From: Pseudomonas huaxiensis
Lineage (GTDB): Bacteria; Pseudomonadota; Gammaproteobacteria; Pseudomonadales; Pseudomonadaceae
Assembly (NCBI RefSeq): GCF_003231275.1
Contig: NZ_QKVL01000013.1
Span: 62,001 to 126,000 of the forward strand
Direction: 5' to 3'
Length of the DNA stretch: 64,000 nt
Both the position numbers and the translations under genes were made by a program. Each line of letters begins with the position of its first letter. Positions within the stretch are counted from its first letter, which is position 1. This document shows positions 56,623 to 64,000 of the stretch, piece after piece. The notes below the pieces were generated by a model. That model was given only the letters and a program-made list of their open reading frames with translations, was not told the origin of the DNA and did not search any database.

Positions 56623-57846
56623 ATGGACATGCGCGCGGATCTGTTGATTGTCGGTGCCGGTATGGTCGGCAGCGCTCTGGCCCTGGCCTTGCAGCACAGC
56701 GGCCTGGAAATCCTCCTGCTGGACGGCAGCCCCCTGTCCGTCCCGCGCTTCGATGATGCCGCGCCGTTCGAGCCCAGGGTCAGCGCCCTGTCGGCGGCCA
56801 GCCAGCGCATTCTCGATCGTCTCGGCGCCTGGCAGGGCATTTCCGAGCGGCGTGCCAGCCCTTACTCGAACATGCAGGTCTGGGACGGCAGCGGCACCGG
56901 GCAGATCCACTTTTCCGCCGCCAGCGTTCACGCCGATGTGCTGGGCCATATCGTCGAGAACCGGGTGGTTCAGGACGGCCTGCTGGAACGCCTGCACGAC
57001 AGCGAAATCGGCCTGCTGGCCAATGCCCGTCTGGAACGCATGCGCCGTTCCGGCGACGAGTGGCTGCTGACCCTCGCCGACGGCCGCAACCTGCGGGCAC
57101 CGCTGGTGATCGCCGCCGACGGTGCCAACTCGGCGGTGCGCCGCCTGACTGGCTGCGAAACCCGCGAATGGGATTACCTGCATCACGCCATCGTCACCAG
57201 CGTGCGTTGCGCCGAGCCGCACCAGAACACGGCCTGGCAACGTTTCACCGATGAAGGTCCGCTGGCCTTCCTGCCATTGCAGCGCGACGGTAAGCAGGAT
57301 TGGTGCTCGATCGTCTGGTCGACCACGCCCGAGCGGGCGGAAAAACTTATGGCATTGCCGGACGAGGCGTTCTGCGCCGAGCTTGAGCGCGCCTTCGAAG
57401 GCCGCCTCGGTGCGGTACTGCAAGCCGATCCGCGCGTCTGCGTGCCGCTGCGCCAGCGCCATGCCAAGCGCTACGTCGCCGAGGGCCTGGCGTTGATCGG
57501 CGATGCCGCGCACACCATTCACCCGCTGGCCGGCCAGGGCGTGAACCTGGGCTTTCTCGATGCCGCGGTGCTGGCCGAAGAACTGCTAAAGGCCTACGAG
57601 CGCGGCGAGCGACTGGCCGACGTGAAGGTGCTGAGCCGCTTCGAGCGCCGGCGCATGCCGCACAACCTGGCGCTGATGGCCGCGATGGAGGGCTTCGAGC
57701 GCTTGTTCCAGGCCGATCCGCTGCCGCTGCGCTGGCTGCGTAACAGTGGCCTGAAATGGGTTGAGCAGATGCCCGAGGCCAAGGCGTTGTTCGTGCGTCA
57801 GGCGCTGGGCTTGAGCGGCGATCTGCCGGAACTGGCGAAGGCCTGA
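56623..57846 (+). CDS. ubiI: UbiI/VisC-like ubiquinone monooxygenase
   Basis: A 407-residue FAD monooxygenase paralogous to UbiH, with GAGMVGSALALAL (residues 9-21), PRVSALSAASQRIL and GDAAHTIHPLAGQGVNLGFLDAA. UbiI performs C5 hydroxylation. It lies 35 bases after ubiH in the same operon. UbiF-type activity cannot be excluded from the sequence. It is followed by the ferric-iron ABC genes, which have their own upstream region. Confidence 0.88.
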   Translation: MDMRADLLIVGAGMVGSALALALQHSGLEILLLDGSPLSVPRFDDAAPFEPRVSALSAASQRILDRLGAWQGISERRASPYSNMQVWDGSGTGQIHFSAASVHADVLGHIVENRVVQDGLLERLHDSEIGLLANARLERMRRSGDEWLLTLADGRNLRAPLVIAADGANSAVRRLTGCETREWDYLHHAIVTSVRCAEPHQNTAWQRFTDEGPLAFLPLQRDGKQDWCSIVWSTTPERAEKLMALPDEAFCAELERAFEGRLGAVLQADPRVCVPLRQRHAKRYVAEGLALIGDAAHTIHPLAGQGVNLGFLDAAVLAEELLKAYERGERLADVKVLSRFERRRMPHNLALMAAMEGFERLFQADPLPLRWLRNSGLKWVEQMPEAKALFVRQALGLSGDLPELAKA

Positions 57847-57897
57847 ACGGCCGGCAACATCTGGTAACTCCTCGGCGAAGCGTTCGGTTTGTGATGC

Positions 57898-57931
57898 CAA
57901 ATGACATTAACTACCATTTGCGCCTCATTTG
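57898..57931. promoter_or_regulatory. candidate operator upstream of the iron-binding protein gene
   Basis: The hexamers CAAATG (57898-57903) and CATTTG (57915-57920) form an inverted repeat 11 bases apart, and a second CATTTG follows at 57926-57931. They lie 22-55 bases before the ATG of the ferric-iron binding protein. The match to a Fur box is weak; it may be a site for Fur or another regulator. Confidence 0.35.
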
Positions 57932-57952
57932 AATTTCCGAGGAGCGCTACCG

Positions 57953-58954
57953 ATGTCGCCACGCAAGCCTTTACTGGCCGCCCTGACCCTCACGCTGTTT
58001 GGCGGTGCTGCCCAGGCGGCGGATGAGGTGGTGGTGTACTCCTCGCGCATCGATGAACTGATCAAGCCGGTATTCGACGCCTACACCGCCAAGACCGGGG
58101 TGAAGGTCAAGTTCATCACCGACAAGGAAGCCCCGCTGATGCAGCGGATCAAGGCCGAGGGCGAGAACGGCGTGGCCGACCTGCTGCTCACCGTCGACGC
58201 CGGCAACCTCTGGCAGGCCGAGCAGATGGGCATTCTTCAGCCGATCAAGTCCGCCGTGATCGACGCCAACATCCCTGCGCAATACCGTGCGTCGTCCCAT
58301 GACTGGACCGGCCTGAGCCTGCGTGCACGGACCATCGTCTACTCCACCGACCGGGTCAAACCCGAGGAACTGAGCACCTACGAGGCGCTGGCCGACAAGC
58401 AATGGGAAGGCCGCCTGTGCCTGCGCACGGCGAAGAAGGTCTACAACCAGTCGCTGACCGCCACCATGATCGAGACCCACGGCGCCGAGAAAACCGAAGA
58501 ACTGGTCAAGGGCTGGGTCAACAACCTGTCTACCGACGTGTTCTCCGATGACAACGCCGTGGTCCATGCCATCGCCGCCGGCCAGTGCGATGTGGGCATC
58601 GTCAACACCTACTACTACGGCCGCCTGCACCAGGAAAACCCGAAACTGCCGGTCAAGCTGTTCTGGCCCAACCAGGCTGATCGCGGCGTGCACGTGAACC
58701 TGTCGGGCATCGGCCTGACCAAACACGCACCGCACCCGGAAGCCGCCAAGGCGCTGGTCGAGTGGATGACCGGCGAGGAAGCACAGAAGATGTTCGCGGG
58801 CATCAACCAGGAATTCCCGGCCAACCCGAAAGTCGCTCCGTCCGACGAAGTCGCGGCCTGGGGCAGCTTCAAGGCTGACAGCCTGCCGGTGGAAGTCGCC
58901 GGCAAGCGCCAGGCTGAAGCGATTCGCTTGATGGATCGGGCTGGCTGGAACTGA
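57953..58954 (+). CDS. ferric-iron ABC transporter substrate-binding protein
   Basis: A 333-residue periplasmic protein of the FbpA/HitA/AfuA family. The signal peptide ends GGAAQA, and the mature protein begins [20 protein letters not shown] Tyr-rich iron-ligand motif NTYYYGR lies near residues 217-223. It has GAGGAG before the ATG at 57953. A terminator hairpin separates it from the permease, allowing more binding protein than permease. No ATPase gene follows. Confidence 0.93.
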   Translation: MSPRKPLLAALTLTLFGGAAQAADEVVVYSSRIDELIKPVFDAYTAKTGVKVKFITDKEAPLMQRIKAEGENGVADLLLTVDAGNLWQAEQMGILQPIKSAVIDANIPAQYRASSHDWTGLSLRARTIVYSTDRVKPEELSTYEALADKQWEGRLCLRTAKKVYNQSLTATMIETHGAEKTEELVKGWVNNLSTDVFSDDNAVVHAIAAGQCDVGIVNTYYYGRLHQENPKLPVKLFWPNQADRGVHVNLSGIGLTKHAPHPEAAKALVEWMTGEEAQKMFAGINQEFPANPKVAPSDEVAAWGSFKADSLPVEVAGKRQAEAIRLMDRAGWN

Positions 58955-58983
58955 GTTTCAAGCCTTATTCTTGCTGCGCCCTC

Positions 58984-59018
58984 AAGCCCGCCCTGGCATC
59001 GCGCCGGGCGGGCTTTTT
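58984..59018 (+). terminator. terminator/attenuator between binding protein and permease
   Basis: A perfect 10-bp stem AAGCCCGCCC/GGGCGGGCTT (58984-58993 and 59006-59015) is followed by T residues. It lies 30 bases after the binding-protein stop and 31 bases before the permease start. Confidence 0.9.
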
Positions 59019-59048
59019 CATTGACTGCCGCCCGTAGAGACTTTCTCC

Positions 59049-60671
59049 TTGCCGCACCCCGTCCAACGCCGCTGGTATCCCCTGGTCTACGCCATCGCCG
59101 CGCTGGTGATGCTGCCGCTCAGTGTCTTGTTGCTGTCCTGGCAAAGCGTGGACATGCAGATCTGGTCGCACCTGCTCGATACCCAGATGAGCCGCCTGTT
59201 GAGCAACACCCTGACGCTGGTGGTTGGCGTTGGTGTGGGCGTCACCCTGCTGGGCGTCAGCCTGGCCTGGCTGACCAGCCTCTGCGAGTTTCCCGGCCGG
59301 CGCTGGCTGGATTGGGCGCTGATGTTGCCGTTCGCGATTCCCGCCTACGTGCTGGCTTTCGTTTTCGTCGGCTTGCTGGATTTCTCCGGGCCGGTGCAGA
59401 CGCTGTTGCGCGAGTGGTTCGGGCCGATGCGTCTGCCGCGGGTGCGTTCCACCGGCGGGGTGATCATCGTTCTGGTGCTGGTGTTCTATCCCTACGTCTA
59501 CCTGCTGGCGCGCACCGCGTTCCTCGCCCAGGGCAAGGGCCTGATGGAAGCGGCGCGGGTCCTAGGGCTTTCGCCGCTAAAGGCGTTCTGGCGGGTCGCG
59601 TTGCCGATGGCGCGTCCGGCCATCGGTGCTGGCGTGGCGCTGGCGCTGATGGAGACGCTGGCCGACTTCGGCGCCGTCTCGGTGTTCAACTTCGATACCT
59701 TCACCACGGCGATCTACAAGACCTGGTACGGCTTCTTCAGCCTGTCCAGCGCAGCGCAACTGGCCAGCCTGTTGCTGCTGGCGGTGATCCTGGTGCTCTA
59801 CGGCGAACAGCGCGCCCGCGGTGCGGTGCGTGGCAGCAACGAGCGCCCGCGCGGCAAGGCGCTGTATCACTTGCGCGGGGTCAAGGCGCTGTTAGCCAGT
59901 GGCTGGTGCCTGTTGGTATTCGCCTGCGCCTTCGTCATTCCGCTGCTGCAATTGTTGGCCTGGTTCTGGCAGCGCGGGCGCTTCGACCTCGATGAGCGTT
60001 ACACCAGCCTGATCCTGCACACCCTGTACCTCGGCGCCATGGCGGCGCTGATCACCGTCAGCGCGGCGCTGTTGCTGGCCTTCGCCCGCCGCCACTCCTC
60101 GGCACGGGGCATCCGCGTCGGTGTCAGTCTGGCCAATCTCGGTTACGCGTTGCCCGGCTCGGTGCTAGCGGTGGCGATCATGCTGGCGTTCAGCTATCTC
60201 GATCGCGAATTGGTGATTCCGCTCTCCGGCTGGCTCGGCGGGGCGGGCAAGCCGCTGTTGCTGGGCAGCCTGTCGGCGTTGTTGCTGGCGTATCTGGTGC
60301 GCTTCATTGCTGTGGCCTACGGCCCGCTGGAAAACAGCCTCGGGCGTATCCGCCCATCGCTGCCGGAAGCGGCGCGCAGCCTCGGAGTCAGCGGGCCGGG
60401 ATTGTTTTTCAAGGTGTATCTCCCGCTGCTGGTGCCCGGTGCGTTGAGCGCGGCGCTGCTGGTGTTCGTCGATGTGCTCAAGGAAATGCCGGCAACCCTG
60501 CTGATGCGCCCGTTCGGCTGGGACACGCTGGCCGTGCGGGTCTTCGAGATGACCAGCGAAGGCGAGTGGGCGCGGGCGTCGTTGCCGGCACTGACACTGG
60601 TTCTGGTGGGACTGCTGCCGGTCATCGGGCTGATTCGGCGTTCTGCCCGTCACCCCGGTCAAAGTCGCTGA
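59049..60671 (+). CDS. ferric-iron ABC transporter permease (FbpB/HitB-like)
   Basis: A 540-residue permease with about 12 membrane segments and two binding-protein-dependent transport domains, each with an EAA-like loop (LMEAARVLGLSPLKAFWRVALP and LPEAARSLGVSGPGLFFKVYLP). It is a fused double permease, as in FbpB. The start is a TTG at 59049; no better start or strong ribosome binding site is visible. The ATPase partner must be encoded elsewhere, since gcvT follows. Confidence 0.9.
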   Translation: MPHPVQRRWYPLVYAIAALVMLPLSVLLLSWQSVDMQIWSHLLDTQMSRLLSNTLTLVVGVGVGVTLLGVSLAWLTSLCEFPGRRWLDWALMLPFAIPAYVLAFVFVGLLDFSGPVQTLLREWFGPMRLPRVRSTGGVIIVLVLVFYPYVYLLARTAFLAQGKGLMEAARVLGLSPLKAFWRVALPMARPAIGAGVALALMETLADFGAVSVFNFDTFTTAIYKTWYGFFSLSSAAQLASLLLLAVILVLYGEQRARGAVRGSNERPRGKALYHLRGVKALLASGWCLLVFACAFVIPLLQLLAWFWQRGRFDLDERYTSLILHTLYLGAMAALITVSAALLLAFARRHSSARGIRVGVSLANLGYALPGSVLAVAIMLAFSYLDRELVIPLSGWLGGAGKPLLLGSLSALLLAYLVRFIAVAYGPLENSLGRIRPSLPEAARSLGVSGPGLFFKVYLPLLVPGALSAALLVFVDVLKEMPATLLMRPFGWDTLAVRVFEMTSEGEWARASLPALTLVLVGLLPVIGLIRRSARHPGQSR

Positions 60672-60696
60672 GGATGTAACCCGGCCGCCTTGCGGA

Positions 60697-60790
60697 TACA
60701 ATGCGCGGCATTCGCTGCGGCCGGCCACTGGCCGGGTAGCAGGAACGCTGCTGTCTGCCGCAGCTTCGCCACGCCCGGAAGGAGAAACCC
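60697..60790 (+). promoter_or_regulatory. gcvT promoter and predicted three-way-junction leader
   Basis: A -10-like TACAAT (60697-60702) puts transcription start near 60709. From there: stem P1 GCTGCGG/CCGCAGC (60714-60720, 60758-60764), stem P2 CCGGCC/GGCCGG (60721-60726, 60730-60735) and stem P3 TAGCAG/CTGCTG (60737-60742, 60748-60753) form a compact three-way junction directly before the GGAAGGAG ribosome binding site. It does not look like the glycine riboswitch. The folding is by eye. Confidence 0.5.
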
Positions 60791-61873
60791 ATGGGACAGC
60801 GTACGCCTCTGTATGACCTGCACTTGGCGCTTGGCGCCAAGATGGTCGATTTTGGCGGTTGGGATATGCCCCTGCATTACGGTTCGCAGGTCGAGGAGCA
60901 CCATCAAGTGCGTCGCGACTGCGGAGTTTTCGATGTTTCGCACATGACGGTGATCGACATCAGCGGTGTCGATGCCACCGAATGGCTGCGTCATCTGCTG
61001 ACCAACGATGTCGCCCGCCTCGGCGAGATCGGCAAGGCCCTCTACAGCACCCTGCTCAACGATGAAGGCGGTGTGATCGACGACCTGATCGTCTATCGCC
61101 TGGCCGACGGCTATCGCCTGGTGGTCAACGCCGCGACCCGCGACAAGGACCTCGCCTGGCTCGAAGCGCACAAAAGCGGCTTCGAAGTGCAGTTCCGCGA
61201 GCGCCCTGAGCTGGCGATCCTCGCGATCCAGGGCCCGCAGGCGCGGGAGAAGGTTGCCGAACTGCTCAGCGCCGCGCGCGCCGAGCTGATCCGCGACCTC
61301 AAGCCTTTCGAAGGGCAATTCGAAGGTGACTGGTTTATCGCCCGCACCGGCTACACCGGTGAAGACGGTCTGGAAATCATCCTGCCGGCCTTGCAGGCGC
61401 CAGCGTTCTTCAACGATCTGGTCGGCGCCGGCATTGCCCCGAGTGGCCTCGGTGCACGTGACACGCTGCGCCTGGAAGCCGGGATGAACCTGTACGGCAA
61501 CGATATCGACGAGGCGCATTCGCCGCTGACCTCGAACCTGGCCTGGAGCATCGCCTGGGATCCCGCAGGGCGTGATTTCATTGGGCGCCAGGCGCTGGAA
61601 ACGGAAAAAGCCGGTGGTATTTCGCAGAAACTGGTGGGCCTGGTGCTGGAAGAACGCGGTGTCCTGCGTGCCCATCAGGTGGTTCGTGTTGCTGAAATTG
61701 GCGAAGGGGAGATAACCAGTGGTAGTTTCTCTCCTACGCTGAGCAAGGCGATTGCTCTGGCGCGCCTTCCAATGGCGACCGCCGACCGTGCCGAAGTGGA
61801 AATCCGCGGCAAGTGGTACCCGGTGCGGGTGGTCAAGCCGACGTTCGTGCGTCATGGCAGGATCCTGATCTGA
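60791..61873 (+). CDS. gcvT: glycine cleavage system T protein (aminomethyltransferase)
   Basis: A 360-residue enzyme transferring the methylene group to tetrahydrofolate. Signature stretches are MGQRTPLYDLHLALGAKMVDFGGWDMP (in pieces), VFDVSHMTVIDISG, LLNDEGGVIDDLIVYR, and RTGYTGEDGLEI with GLGARDTLRLEAGMNLYG. Start ATG at 60791 with GGAAGGAG upstream. It leads the gcvT-gcvH-gcvP cluster. Confidence 0.97.
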   Translation: MGQRTPLYDLHLALGAKMVDFGGWDMPLHYGSQVEEHHQVRRDCGVFDVSHMTVIDISGVDATEWLRHLLTNDVARLGEIGKALYSTLLNDEGGVIDDLIVYRLADGYRLVVNAATRDKDLAWLEAHKSGFEVQFRERPELAILAIQGPQAREKVAELLSAARAELIRDLKPFEGQFEGDWFIARTGYTGEDGLEIILPALQAPAFFNDLVGAGIAPSGLGARDTLRLEAGMNLYGNDIDEAHSPLTSNLAWSIAWDPAGRDFIGRQALETEKAGGISQKLVGLVLEERGVLRAHQVVRVAEIGEGEITSGSFSPTLSKAIALARLPMATADRAEVEIRGKWYPVRVVKPTFVRHGRILI

Positions 61874-61919
61874 ATTCATTCCGGCGGGCCGACCGCTGAC
61901 CTGTTGAGGAAAAACAATT

Positions 61920-62303
61920 ATGAGCAATGTTCCCGCCGATCTGCGTTTTGCCGAAAGCCATGAATGGGCGCGGCTTGAGGCCGATGGCACCGTGACCGTC
62001 GGTATCAGTGACCATGCCCAGGAAGCCCTGGGTGACGTGGTATTCGTCGAGCTGGCGGAAGTGGGCAAGGTGTTTGGCCAGGGTGATGCGGCTGGCGTGG
62101 TGGAATCGGTCAAGGCCGCTTCGGATATCTACGCCCCGGTTGGCGGCGAAGTCATCGCCGTGAACGAAGACCTGGCCGACAGCCCGGAGCAACTGAACGA
62201 AGACCCGTACGGCGCGTGGATCTTCAAGCTGAAGCCATCCAACCCGGCTGAGCTGCAAAAGCTGCTGGACGCGGCGGGCTACAAGTCTGCTATCGGCGAG
62301 TGA
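61920..62303 (+). CDS. gcvH: glycine cleavage system H protein
   Basis: A 127-residue lipoyl carrier. The lipoylated lysine is Lys65 in [31 protein letters not shown] and [17 protein letters not shown] give the beta-barrel fold. It lies 46 bases after gcvT with GAGGAAAAAC upstream. It shuttles aminomethyl groups between P, T and L proteins. Confidence 0.98.
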   Translation: MSNVPADLRFAESHEWARLEADGTVTVGISDHAQEALGDVVFVELAEVGKVFGQGDAAGVVESVKAASDIYAPVGGEVIAVNEDLADSPEQLNEDPYGAWIFKLKPSNPAELQKLLDAAGYKSAIGE

Positions 62304-62374
62304 TGTTTTTGGAGGGCTGATCGCGCCGAACCGTCGCGACGCTCTCCCCAAAATTTCCACGCAATCGGTAATCC

Positions 62375-62424
62375 CTTCCTAGACTCAATAGGCCCCGGCC
62401 TACCTCGGGGCTTGGTCTAGGAAG
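62375..62424 (+). promoter_or_regulatory. two-part hairpin in the gcvP leader
   Basis: The outer stem CTTCCTAGAC (62375-62384) pairs perfectly with GTCTAGGAAG (62415-62424). The inner stem GCCCCG (62392-62397) pairs with CGGGGC (62406-62411) around an 8-base loop. The structure ends directly at the gcvP ribosome binding site (GAGAGAG, 62424-62430). There is no T tract, so it is not a standard terminator. Confidence 0.65.
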
Positions 62425-62435
62425 AGAGAGCCGCT

Positions 62436-64000
62436 ATGTCCTTGTTGCCGTCCCTGAGCCAACTGCAAGACCCCAATGCGTTCCTGCGCCGCCACCTCGG
62501 CCCCGATGCCGCCGAGCAGCACGCCATGCTCGATGTGCTGGGCGTTGCCAGCCGCAGTGAACTGATCGAACAGACGGTGCCGCCCGGCATCCGCTTCAAT
62601 CGCCCCCTCGACTTGCCACCGGCCCTGGATGAACAGGCAGCGCTGGCGCGTCTGCGCGCTTACGCCGAACAGAACCAGTTGTGGACCAGCCTCATCGGCA
62701 TGGGCTATCACGGCACGCGTACGCCCACCGTCATTCTGCGCAACGTACTGGAAAATCCCGGTTGGTACACCGCCTACACGCCCTATCAGCCGGAAATCGC
62801 CCAAGGCCGCCTGGAAGCCTTGCTGAATTTCCAGCAGATGGTCATCGACCTGACCGGCCTGGACCTGGCCAATGCCTCGTTGCTGGACGAAGCCACCGCG
62901 GCGGGCGAAGCCATGGCCTTGGCCAAGCGGGTGGCGAAATCCCGCAGCAACCTGTTCTTCGCCGACGAGCACTGTCACCCGCAGACCCTCTCGGTGCTGC
63001 AGACCCGCGCCGAAGGCTTCGGCTTCGAGCTGATCGTCGACTCGCTGGAGAATCTGGGCAAGCACCAGGTGTTCGGCGCGCTGCTGCAGTACCCCAACAC
63101 CCACGGCGGCGTGCACGACCTGCGCCCGGCCATCGAGCATTTGCACGGGCAGCAGGCGATCGCCTGTGTCGCCGCCGACCTGCTCAGCCTGTTGCTGCTG
63201 GCGCCACCGGGCGAACAGGGCGCCGATGTGGTGCTCGGCTCGACTCAGCGCTTTGGCGTGCCCATGGGGTATGGCGGGCCACATGCGGCCTATTTCGCTT
63301 GCCGTGACGAATTCAAGCGGGCCATGCCCGGTCGCATCATCGGTGTGTCGAAAGACGCCCGCGGCAGCCTGGCGCTGCGCATGGCCCTGCAAACCCGCGA
63401 ACAACACATCCGCCGCGAGAAGGCCAACTCGAACATCTGCACCGCCCAGGTACTGCTGGCCAATATCGCCGGCTTCTATGCCGTCTATCACGGGCCTGAC
63501 GGGCTGCGGCGCATCGCCCAGCGCGTGCACCGGCTGACCACCATTCTGGCCGCTGGCCTGGAGCGCAGTGGTGTCAAACGGCTGAACGCGCACTTCTTCG
63601 ACACCCTGACCCTGGACGTCGGCGGCAGCCAGACGGCGATCATCCAGAGCGCTGAAGCGGCGCGGATCAACCTGCGGATTCTCGGTCGCGGCCACCTCGG
63701 CGTGAGCCTCGACGAGACCTGCGACGAAACCACCGTGCTGCGCCTGTTCGACATCTTCCTCGGCGCCGACCACGGCCAGCAGGTTGATGCACTGGACGGC
63801 GAAGACCTGCCCGCTGGCATCCCCGCCGCGCTGCTGCGCCAGTCCGATTACCTGACGCATCCGGTCTTCAACCTGCACCACAGCGAAACCGAGATGCTGC
63901 GTTATCTCAAGCAGCTGGAAAACAAGGATCTGGCGCTGAACCAGTCAATGATCCCGCTGGGCTCCTGCACCATGAAACTCAACGCCAGCAGCGAGATGAT
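62436..64000 (+). CDS. gcvP: glycine dehydrogenase (decarboxylating), P protein, 5' part
   Basis: The first 521 residues of GcvP, open to the window end; the full protein is usually about 950 residues. Visible are [69 protein letters not shown] (split), and [13 protein letters not shown] at the end. The PLP lysine lies in the missing C-terminal half. The start ATG at 62436 follows GAGAGAG. A hairpin stands in the 132-base gap from gcvH. Confidence 0.96.
   Translation, partial: MSLLPSLSQLQDPNAFLRRHLGPDAAEQHAMLDVLGVASRSELIEQTVPPGIRFNRPLDLPPALDEQAALARLRAYAEQNQLWTSLIGMGYHGTRTPTVILRNVLENPGWYTAYTPYQPEIAQGRLEALLNFQQMVIDLTGLDLANASLLDEATAAGEAMALAKRVAKSRSNLFFADEHCHPQTLSVLQTRAEGFGFELIVDSLENLGKHQVFGALLQYPNTHGGVHDLRPAIEHLHGQQAIACVAADLLSLLLLAPPGEQGADVVLGSTQRFGVPMGYGGPHAAYFACRDEFKRAMPGRIIGVSKDARGSLALRMALQTREQHIRREKANSNICTAQVLLANIAGFYAVYHGPDGLRRIAQRVHRLTTILAAGLERSGVKRLNAHFFDTLTLDVGGSQTAIIQSAEAARINLRILGRGHLGVSLDETCDETTVLRLFDIFLGADHGQQVDALDGEDLPAGIPAALLRQSDYLTHPVFNLHHSETEMLRYLKQLENKDLALNQSMIPLGSCTMKLNASSEM

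Noticed and set aside
60697..60790. glycine riboswitch before gcvT
   Set aside because: The leader is too short for the usual aptamers and lacks their conserved purine-rich junctions. It is reported instead as an unknown three-way junction.
62392..62411. intrinsic terminator between gcvH and gcvP
   Set aside because: The GC stem is not followed by a T run but by the second arm of an outer stem and the gcvP ribosome binding site.

Overview
The window is a compact, GC-rich, almost fully coding stretch of core chromosome from a Pseudomonas of the fluorescens/putida side of the genus. The gene order (sutA, xerC, dapF, lysA, cyaY, rnk, cyaA, argH, algR, hemCDXY, dsbB, algQ, algP, hemB, ppk, ppx, trxA, rho, ubiD, rbbA, 6S RNA, zapA, pepP, ubiH, gcvTHP) is, as I remember it, the same as in P. 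aeruginosa. The AlgP histone-like repeat protein, AlgQ, SutA and REP/REPIN palindromes also fit Pseudomonas. I see no prophage, insertion sequence, CRISPR array, tRNA or rRNA.

Layout. 0.2-6.5 kb: the sutA regulator, then a leftward operon lptM-lysA-dapF-DUF484-xerC-HAD (lysine/peptidoglycan precursor synthesis and chromosome dimer resolution), with cyaY, a DUF1289 gene and rnk on the other strand. 6.5-11 kb: class I adenylate cyclase, two small conserved proteins and a glutathione S-transferase. 11-21.7 kb: argH divergent from algR, then hemC-hemD-hemX-hemY, dsbB, algQ, a periplasmic FKBP isomerase and algP. 21.7-25.5 kb: ABC-F ATPase, small MscS channel, LysE exporter and a DUF2834 membrane protein. 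25.5-28.8 kb: a leftward four-gene operon of exported proteins (COG3014 lipoprotein, YcfL-like, LpoB-like, CsgG/LpoB-like). 29-34 kb: a cytochrome c/FTR1 iron permease, YaiI, ElbB, a sterol-desaturase-family membrane protein overlapping a DedA gene. 34-43.7 kb: hemB, ppk, ppx, trxA, rho, ubiD and a ferredoxin-flavin reductase. 43.9-51.6 kb: chaC, a quinone reductase, a FliL-like exported protein, the yhiI-rbbA-yhhJ ABC export system and an EVE protein. 51.7-57.9 kb: a 48-residue membrane peptide, the zapA-6S RNA-fau locus, ygfB, pepP and two ubiquinone hydroxylases. 57.9-64 kb: a ferric-iron ABC binding protein and permease, then gcvT, gcvH and the 5' part of gcvP, which runs off the window.

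Themes. Haem synthesis (hemB, hemCDXY), ubiquinone synthesis (ubiD, ubiH, ubiI-like), iron uptake (FTR1, ferric ABC), polyphosphate turnover and global regulation (SutA, cAMP, Rnk, AlgR/AlgQ/AlgP, Rho, 6S RNA) all occur in the window. The least explained signals are non-coding: a predicted three-way-junction leader on gcvT, a two-part hairpin before gcvP, strong inverted repeats before hemB and algQ, and REPIN palindromes. The least explained protein unit is the four-gene envelope operon at 25.5-28.8 kb. The sensor kinase gene that accompanies algR in P. aeruginosa is absent from this locus.
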